NCBI GenBank assembly: GCA_001430745.1
Contig: KQ482057.1
Location: forward strand, 1,214,077 to 1,227,410
Source: Auxenochlorella pyrenoidosa
Taxonomy: Eukaryota > Chlorophyta > Trebouxiophyceae > Chlorellales > Chlorellaceae
Direction: 5' to 3'
DNA length: 13,334 bases
Numbering within the stretch: the first letter of the stretch is position 1; each line of letters opens with the position of its first letter. The position numbers and the translations under genes are program-made. Under the pieces are notes generated by a model. The model saw nothing but the letters and a program-made list of their open reading frames with translations. It ran no database searches and was not told the origin of the DNA. This document shows, in pieces, positions 7,713-13,334 of the stretch.

Positions 7713-10303
7713 ATGCAGGCGCTCATGAACTCTCCAATCCTCTCAGCAGCAGCCTCCTGCGGCCATCCAGCAGGCAGACCGGGTGCGGCAGCGACCCCGC
7801 TGCCCATCCAGCCGCCCCAGCGCCAGCGCCGGCGTGGCTGTGCTCCCTGTGCCCAGCTCGCCGCCGCTGCATCGCAGGCCCCGCCACCCGCGCTGTTCAC
7901 AGATGCCGCCTCCCTAGCCAGCCGTGACCTGCGCGGCACAGTGGCAGTAGCTGGCGCGGGGCCTGCGGGCCTGGCCGCGGCGACCGCCCTGCATCGGGCA
8001 GGCCTCCCAGTGGTGGTGCTCGAGGCAGCAGCGCAGCTGCCGACTGGCGGCAGTGCGCTTGGGCTGTGGACCAACGCCTGGCGCGCTCTGGACGCGCTGG
8101 GGGCGGCGGAGCCGCTGCGCCAGCGCCACCCGACTGTGCACGAGTGAGCAACGGTAACACCGCCCCTCCCTGGGTGCTCGCTGGCCAGGCTCCCCCCCGC
8201 CGCCAGTGAAAGCTCCTCGTTCCGTTGCCCCAGGGTCTCCTGGTGCAGCTTGCCAGCTGGCTGCCCGGCACCTCCCGACCTCTGCCTGACGGTGCCCCCA
8301 CGGTGGCCACCTGCCCCGCAGCGTGGAGCTGGTGCGCCAGGGCGGGCGCCGCCTGCGCCGCTTCTCCCTGGCCGAGTGCGAGGGCGGCCCGCACGAGTTC
8401 CGCGGCGTGCGGCGCTCGCACCTGGTGGTGAGGCGCGCCGCGTCGCGCTGCACTGCGCAGCGGGCCCTTGTCATGCCTCGCGCCTTGCCATCCCCCGCAC
8501 AGAATCTGGGCATCACGTGTCCATCATGTGCACACCCATCCTGATTCCACTGAGGGTCCTCACCCCGAGTTATGCCCCCGCCTCGCCTACCACAACCCCT
8601 CTGACAGGCAGCGCTGGCGGAGCAGCTGCCGGCGGGCAGCCTGGCGCTGGGGGCCCCCATCGCTGCAGCCGAGCCCACGCGCGGCGGCGCGGCGCTGCAG
8701 CTGCAGTCTGGGGAGCGGCTGGAATGCCTGGCAGTGGTGGGGGCCGACGGCGTGCGCAGCGCGGTGGCGGCGGCGGCGGGGCGGCCGGTGCCCAACTACT
8801 GCGGGCAGAGCGCCATCAGGCGAGCGCTGTGAACGGCCTCCAGGGCGTGCCTGGGCAGCGGTGGGGAGGTCTGGCTGGCTGGTCTGCTCTGCGCTCCCTG
8901 GGCACCATGCCGGCTTGCCCGCCCGCCAGCGTGGCCAGTGGTGGGCGACAAAGAGGAAGCGACCCGGTCCTCGCACCACAACTGCAGGGGCGTGGCCCGC
9001 TTCCCTGGGGGCATCCCCGCGGAGCTGCAGGCCGGCTGCATCCGCCAGGTGTGGGGCCCCGGCGCGCGGGCGGGCACCTACCCCATCTCAGGTGCGCTGC
9101 GTGCCGCTGCCGCGTGGTGCGCGCTGCCCCGCCCGCTGCGTGACGACCTGGCGTCCCCAAGGCACTACCCAAGCTTGCCGGCCTGTGCTCGCTGTGCCGT
9201 CAGCACCCGACGAGCCCAACGTGACCGCGCCCTGGTGAACCCGTGCCCCCCCCGCAGACACGGAGCTGTACTGGTTTGTGGTGTTCTGGGCGCCCGCGGA
9301 GCAGCCGCTGTCGCCCTCGCCGGAAGCCTGGCGGGAGGAGGCGCTGTCCGTGGTGGCGGGCTGGGCCTGGGGCCTGCCTGAGGCGGTGCAGGCAACGCCG
9401 CTGGAGGACCTGTCACGGAGCCGGCTGGTCGACCGGTGAGGCCGCGCCCGGGTGGCTGTGCCCTCTCCCTCTGAGAGATGAGGGCTGCTGCTGTGGGGGA
9501 GCTTGTGGGGTTTGTGTGCATGGCCGTGGTGCTGGCTGGCAGGCAGCACAGGTGCTGGCGGCTGGCCTGGTACAGGCTGCAGAACAAGCCTGCCGCTCAA
9601 CGACAGACGCATACTGGATCTTGCTGGCAGTGCAACCGCCATGCCCGGGTGCCCGCCTCCCCTGCTTGCCCCGTGACACTCACACAAGGCTCGCCTGCGC
9701 TGCCAACCTGGCGCAGGTGGGACCTGCCGCCCCGGGCCGCGACTGGCGGTGCCAGCATCACGCTGGCCGGCGACGCGCTGCACCCGATGACGCCCAACCT
9801 GGGCCAGGGGGGCTGCACCGCGCTGGAAGACGGGCTGGTGCTGGCTCGATGCTTGCAGCAGGAGGGTGCGCCTGCGGCCGCGGCCGCGCTGCAGGATGGT
9901 GGCAGCGGCGGCAGCGGTGGGCAGGAGGCGCAGCAGCGGGCGGCCGAGGCGGTACGGGCGGCGCTGCGGCGGTACGAGGCGGAGCGCGCAAAGCGCTGCC
10001 TGCCGCTCACCGTGCGCAGCCACCTCATGGGCGCCGCGCTGCAGGTGGGTGGGTGGGCGAGGGCTGCATGTGCGCTGGGCTGCTGACTGTGCATGCGCAG
10101 CATGGCCTCTGGCCTGCTGGCCTGCCTGCTGTTCCGATGGCGGTGGGAAAGTGCTCGCCTCCCACGGCACCGCATGGCGCCCCGCCTTCTCCCTGTCGCA
10201 GGCGCCCTTCCCGCCCGTTGAGCTGGCACGGGACCTTGTCGTGCAGTACGCCTTCAGCCCCGCCCACTTCCTGGACCACGCTGCCTACGACTGCACCCGC
10301 TGA
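7713..10303 (+). CDS. FAD-dependent monooxygenase, plant MO1/CTF2-like (zeaxanthin epoxidase / salicylate hydroxylase-type fold)
   Basis: Seven inferred exons: 7713-8143, 8322-8427, 8608-8819, 8988-9091, 9258-9435, 9717-10044 and 10202-10303, giving 486 residues with all phases consistent. Residues 1 to about 73 are Ala/Pro/Arg-rich with few acids, as in a plastid transit peptide. The enzyme follows: [21 protein letters not shown] with the dinucleotide glycines at 81-86 and E104 for FAD ribose, then GADGVRS at 224-230 (the DG motif), [11 protein letters not shown] at 285-295, and [18 protein letters not shown] at about 360-376 (second FAD motif). The C-terminus AAYDCTR matches plant homologues. 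The family is class A flavoprotein monooxygenases using NAD(P)H and O2; the substrate of the plant MO1/CTF2 group is not settled. The third intron starts with GC (8820-8821) rather than GT. Residues about 397-410 are a Gly/Ser-rich insertion. Confidence 0.9.
8820..8987 (+). other. Apparent GC-AG intron in the FAD monooxygenase gene
   Basis: The exon end ATCAG is followed by GCGAGC, and the acceptor is ACTGCAG. Splicing here gives [12 protein letters not shown], matching the SAIRG-(L/V)-A-x-F-P pattern of plant homologues. The nearest GT alternative (CT|GTGAAC) would insert four residues. All other clear donors in this gene are GTG. Confidence 0.7.
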
Positions 10304-10398
10304 GCATGCTGCACTGCCCCCGACGGCGCCTCGTCAGCTTGCAACCAGACACCCACACACGCCGAGCACAGTGGTCACAAGCCTGCAGTGCTGCCCAG

Positions 10399-10403
10399 TG
10401 TAA
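10399..10403 (+). terminator. TGTAA polyadenylation signal of the FAD monooxygenase gene
   Basis: TGTAAAAG lies 96 bp past the stop codon at 10303. The spacing and motif suit a green algal poly(A) signal, and it supports the chosen gene end. Confidence 0.7.
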
Positions 10404-10965
10404 AAGACACGACCCGCAGAGCACTACCTCAAAATAAAACAGTCAAGTTCAGCCGCCTCCTTGAGTGCATGGTGGCCGGGGTTGATGGTACGTGCATGGA
10501 CTGCATTCCTCCTTTGTGCATGAATCAGAGGCGATAACCGTACCCCCAGCTGGACATGGAGCATAAATCCCGGGCCGGAAGACTGGCGCTGCATCCGCCA
10601 CCAACATTGATTAGCGACGTGTGCTGCGCACGAGCGCCTCCCGCTCTCGCCAGTAAGCACTGCAGCTAGCTAAGGCTGCGTCGGCTTTCGAATCATCCAC
10701 GCACTTTCCTTTTTACGGCTTTCAAAGGTCAAGATGGAAGAAGGGCGCTTGCCCGCGCGGAGGGTTCTGCGCTGGTGAAAGACCGGGCCGCAGAAACTGC
10801 CCAACAGGACGCGTTATAAGCAGAAGAAGCGCAGCAAGTGAGCCGGTCAGCCGGCGGTGTGTCAGAGGGCTGCCCGCCCGCCAGCGCCTGCCGCCCGGGG
10901 CCGCTCTTCAGGAGCTGCATTGAGCGTCATGTTCACGCTATAATTCTCCACCCTCGGTGCAGGGA
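10404..10965 (+). promoter_or_regulatory. Intergenic region and likely promoter of the downstream membrane-protein gene
   Basis: No gene recognised. The stretch is less GC-rich than the coding parts (for example 10430-10450 and 10700-10735). A TTATAAG sequence at 10813-10819 is a plausible TATA box, about 150 bp before the start codon at 10966; CTATAATTC at 10939-10947 is closer, but probably too near the ATG. Just before the ATG the sequence GGTGCAGGGAATGG could also be read as a splice acceptor, so an upstream non-coding or coding exon cannot be excluded. Confidence 0.45.
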
Positions 10966-13194
10966 ATGGCAGACGATTATGCGCGGTGTGGATCAGAGGA
11001 TGGCACTGCCGATGCGCTCCTGCCAACGCCGCTGCTTGCGCCGCTGGCGGCCATAGGCGGGCCGGGCGAGCAGAGCAGCGGCGGCTGCGACCAGGGCTTG
11101 CCGCCCTCGCTGCACGCCTCCTACGCCCAGCAGTACCTGCGCATGGCGGCCTGGCTGGGGGCGCTGTTTGCGGGCTACGCCATGCAGAGGGCCTGCTGCC
11201 AGGTCGGGCTGCCCCAAGATGGCCTCCGCAAGGTGGGGCCAAGGCTGGGGCGCCGCCTCGACGTTCTCCTCGTGCAATCACGGGGCAGCGCACAGCGGGT
11301 CGCATGCCCTGCCAGCAGCGCCCTCTCGAGGGGAAGCTGCTGTGCCCGCTCGACTGCAGAGCTCTTACGCTGCATCTGCGGCCTCGCTGCTCTCGAGGGC
11401 TCCTTGGCTGCGGCCCAAGTGCCCTGCCGAGCTTGCCCCGCCCTGCAGATCGACTTCCTGGAGTTCTTCTCTGACGCCTCCAGCACCGCACTCTGGGGCG
11501 CCGCGCTGGGCTGGTTAGTGGGCGTCACCTGCCCCCGCCGCTTCCGCTGGCTGTTCAGCAGGTGGGGCCGGCTCCAGGGCGGCAGGCCCGTGAGCTGCGC
11601 AGGGGGAGGGTGGCCCGCCCTGTGGGGAAAGATGCAGTGGGGGCATGGGCACATCTGGCTCGCAGAGCCCTGGTCGGGCGCCCAGGGCCCCGGTCTCCTC
11701 ACCCACCGACACTCGTGGCCCCTGTGCTTGGCAGGCAGCGGTGGTATGCCTGGGCCACCCTGCTGGGCACCCCTCCCGTGTACTCGGCCATCAGGTGGGA
11801 GGGGCGGAGCAAAAAATGGGGTGGGGGTGGGGGGTGGGGGGGCACATGGGAGCGGGCAGTGTCCTGCCTGTCCCGCCTGATTCCTGGGCTGTTGCGCGAT
11901 GTCTGTTGGCAGGGCTCTTTGCCTGCCAGGCTCAGGCCTCGCGTGAACAAACCGCTTCCTCCCCATGCCTGCCCCCCCCCGCAGCAACGTGGACGCGCTG
12001 AAGCGGGACCTGGAACACCTGGGAGCCTGGGGCCTGCCCTTCATCATCCTCTGGTCCTGCGGTGAGGTCACCCGCCGTGGGGGCCAGGGCTCCCAGTAGC
12101 CGGGAGGGCTCTCAGCAGCCTTGCTGAGCCCAGCTGCGAGGCCGCTGGCACGGCAGCCCATGCGGCGCCGCTCAGCAGCCCTTGCCTTGTCCTGATGCGT
12201 CTGCGAGTGGGAGGCCCCCACCTGCCTGCCCCTTCACAGGCATGGCAGCCATCGCGGCCAGCGTTGCGTGGCACATCAAGCGGGTGGCGGCCAGCCGGAC
12301 CCGCGCCGACGCTGCCACCTATGTCGCCAGCAGGCTGCTGCTGCTGGGCTGCTTTGCGGGCGCCGCCGCGGTGCTGCGGCGGCAAGGGGTGGACATGCAC
12401 CTGCACCATCTCTACCTGGGTGGGTACCTCAATGTCACCTTTGCCTGGTCAGACACTGCCCTGCCAGCCGTAGCTCCCATGGCCAGGGGTGGCGGGCTGT
12501 GGGTGTGTGAGCAGCACGCCTGCGTCACTCCTCCCGGGGAGGCAACCGCTGGCGTGAGGGCTTGCAAATGCTGTTGGTTGCGGTGGCTGTGGGTGATGCC
12601 CAACCTCGCAGGCCCCCCCATGCCTGCCTGCCTGTTGGGCTGGTCCGGTGACGGTTCCTGCAGAGCCGCTAGCTCAGTGCCGGCGCTGCGGGCCTCACCA
12701 CAGCTCCTGGCAGCCGCGAGAAGCGCCCGACCCTGCACTGCTCTCCCCTCCCGCAGGGTGGTCCCTGGCGCTGTGGGCGGAGCTCGACCACCCGATATCC
12801 GCCGTCACGCTGGCGGTGGGCTGCGGCATCTTTGTGCAGGGCATCGGGGCCTACTCCTTTGCGCCCGTCTTCCAGGCACGCTGGCGCGCTCGCTGGCCCC
12901 CCCCCCCCCCGGGGGGGACACTTGCAGTGTGGGAGCTGCTTGCAGGTGCCTCTGCTCCTCCTTCCCCAGGCCTGCCTGCCAACAGAGCCTCTGGCCACGG
13001 GCCTTGCTCAGCAAGGGACTGTACGCATCATGATCGCGCCGCCCCCGCTGGCCCCTCCACCCGAGCCCCTGCAGGAGGGCTGCCTGGTCAGCCCCACCGC
13101 CGCCACGCTGCGCTGCGACTTCTGGGCAGACTCCCCGTTTTCGCTGAGGATCTGCGCCGCCGCGGGGCCGCTCCCCAGCCACTCGTGTGACTGA
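10966..13194 (+). CDS. Unrecognised polytopic membrane protein with HLHH...DHP motif
   Basis: I do not recognise a named family. Inferred exons: 10966-11232, 11449-11561, 11735-11794, 11985-12061, 12240-12419, 12757-12875 and 12970-13194, about 346 residues, all in phase. Exon 1 may instead end at 11202 (GTCGGG donor, same phase). The last intron would begin with GC (CAG|GCACGC). An acceptor at 13011 (GCTCAG|CAAGGG) is an in-phase alternative for the last exon. Predicted hydrophobic segments lie near residues 60-75, 102-117, 130-146, 160-183, 198-218, 228-242 and 246-265. The most striking part spans about 223-270: DMHLHHLYLGW, ELDHPISAV and FVQGIGAYSFAPVF, with H226, H228, H229 and H244 at membrane edges, which could bind a metal. 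The C-terminus (RIMIAPPPLAPPPEP, then RCDFWADSPFSLRIC) looks soluble. The last exon's frame is supported by G/C third positions. Confidence 0.72.
11818..11842 (+). other. Four consecutive G-runs (G4, G5, G6, G7) with single-T loops in an intron
   Basis: Runs at 11818-11821, 11823-11827, 11829-11834 and 11836-11842 are separated by single T bases, a textbook parallel G-quadruplex pattern. It lies 23 bp after the GTGGGA donor of the third intron of the membrane-protein gene, on the transcribed-RNA sense strand. The structure is predicted, not shown. Confidence 0.7.
12897..12917. repeat. C14-G7 homopolymer junction in the last intron of the membrane-protein gene
   Basis: Fourteen C are followed directly by seven G, a self-complementary block about 20 bp after the inferred GC donor. 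Such tracts are prone to replication slippage and sequencing error, so the exact length here is uncertain. It lies outside coding sequence in the preferred model. Confidence 0.8.
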
Positions 13195-13334
13195 GCGCGC
13201 CGGCGGCGGCGGCAAAGTCTGCGCTGCGCTCGCCGCCTCGTGCTGCCTGGCGTGGCAGCGCATGCGTGCATCGCTGGGACCTCCAAGCTCTGCGCAGTCT
13301 GCCCCTTAATGTTTTACAGCAAAGCCGGCTTTGG
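13195..13334. other. 3' flank of the membrane-protein gene with a minus-strand TGTAA
   Basis: No coding signal past the stop at 13194. TTACA at 13314-13318 is TGTAA on the minus strand, which would fit the 3' end of a convergent gene lying to the right of the window. No plus-strand TGTAA is seen, so the poly(A) signal of the gene ending here is probably beyond 13334. Confidence 0.35.

Noticed and set aside
9088..10403. Long frames on both strands (minus 360 codons, plus 386 codons)
   Set aside because: They cross FAD monooxygenase exons and introns in wrong phases and break the family motifs, which are found intact only in the spliced model.
10424..10660. 78-codon minus-strand frame in the intergenic region
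   Set aside because: No conserved motif or supporting signals; expected by chance.
12112..12129. Perfect 7-bp inverted repeat CTCAGCA...TGCTGAG with 4-base loop
   Set aside because: It lies in an intron of the membrane-protein gene, has no following T-run or known context, and a hairpin this size is expected by chance at this composition.

Overview
This window looks like nuclear DNA of a GC-rich green alga, most likely a trebouxiophyte of the Chlorella/Micractinium type. The evidence is the many short spliceosomal introns (about 26 inferred), donors that are almost all GTG, C-rich acceptor tracts ending in CAG, strong G/C at third codon positions, and TGTAA polyadenylation signals. Long open frames run through introns and antisense strands because stop codons are rare at this base composition. 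The real genes were therefore built exon by exon, using reading phase and recalled protein family patterns. No prokaryotic operon, CRISPR array, transposon, tRNA or rRNA was seen.

Layout. (1) Positions 1-2228, minus strand: 5' part of a gene for a lysine/arginine/serine-rich, probably nuclear protein of the SCI1-like family (motif KYGIIRETD ... FMEEYNTATLPHK); its 3' end lies outside the window. (2) Positions 2897-4675, plus strand: SURF2-like protein in five exons, divergent from gene 1 across a 668-bp promoter region. (3) Positions 5688-7453, minus strand: RPS26, the small-subunit ribosomal protein eS26, convergent with SURF2. Its third exon reaches an in-frame stop, but that stop lies inside a good splice donor, and a fourth small exon gives a tail resembling the yeast eS26 tail. 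(4) Positions 7713-10303, plus strand: FAD monooxygenase of the plant MO1/CTF2 type in seven exons, divergent from RPS26 across only 259 bp. (5) Positions 10966-13194, plus strand: an unrecognised polytopic membrane protein in about seven exons, with an HLHH...HP motif.

The genes do not form an evident pathway. RPS26 and possibly SURF2 relate to ribosomes or nucleic-acid binding, the first gene is probably a nuclear protein, the FAD enzyme is probably plastid-targeted, and the last is a membrane protein of unknown function. The points most worth a second look are the RPS26 zinc-ligand losses and hidden last exon, the unknown membrane protein, two apparent GC-AG introns, and strong G-quadruplex-forming tracts in introns.
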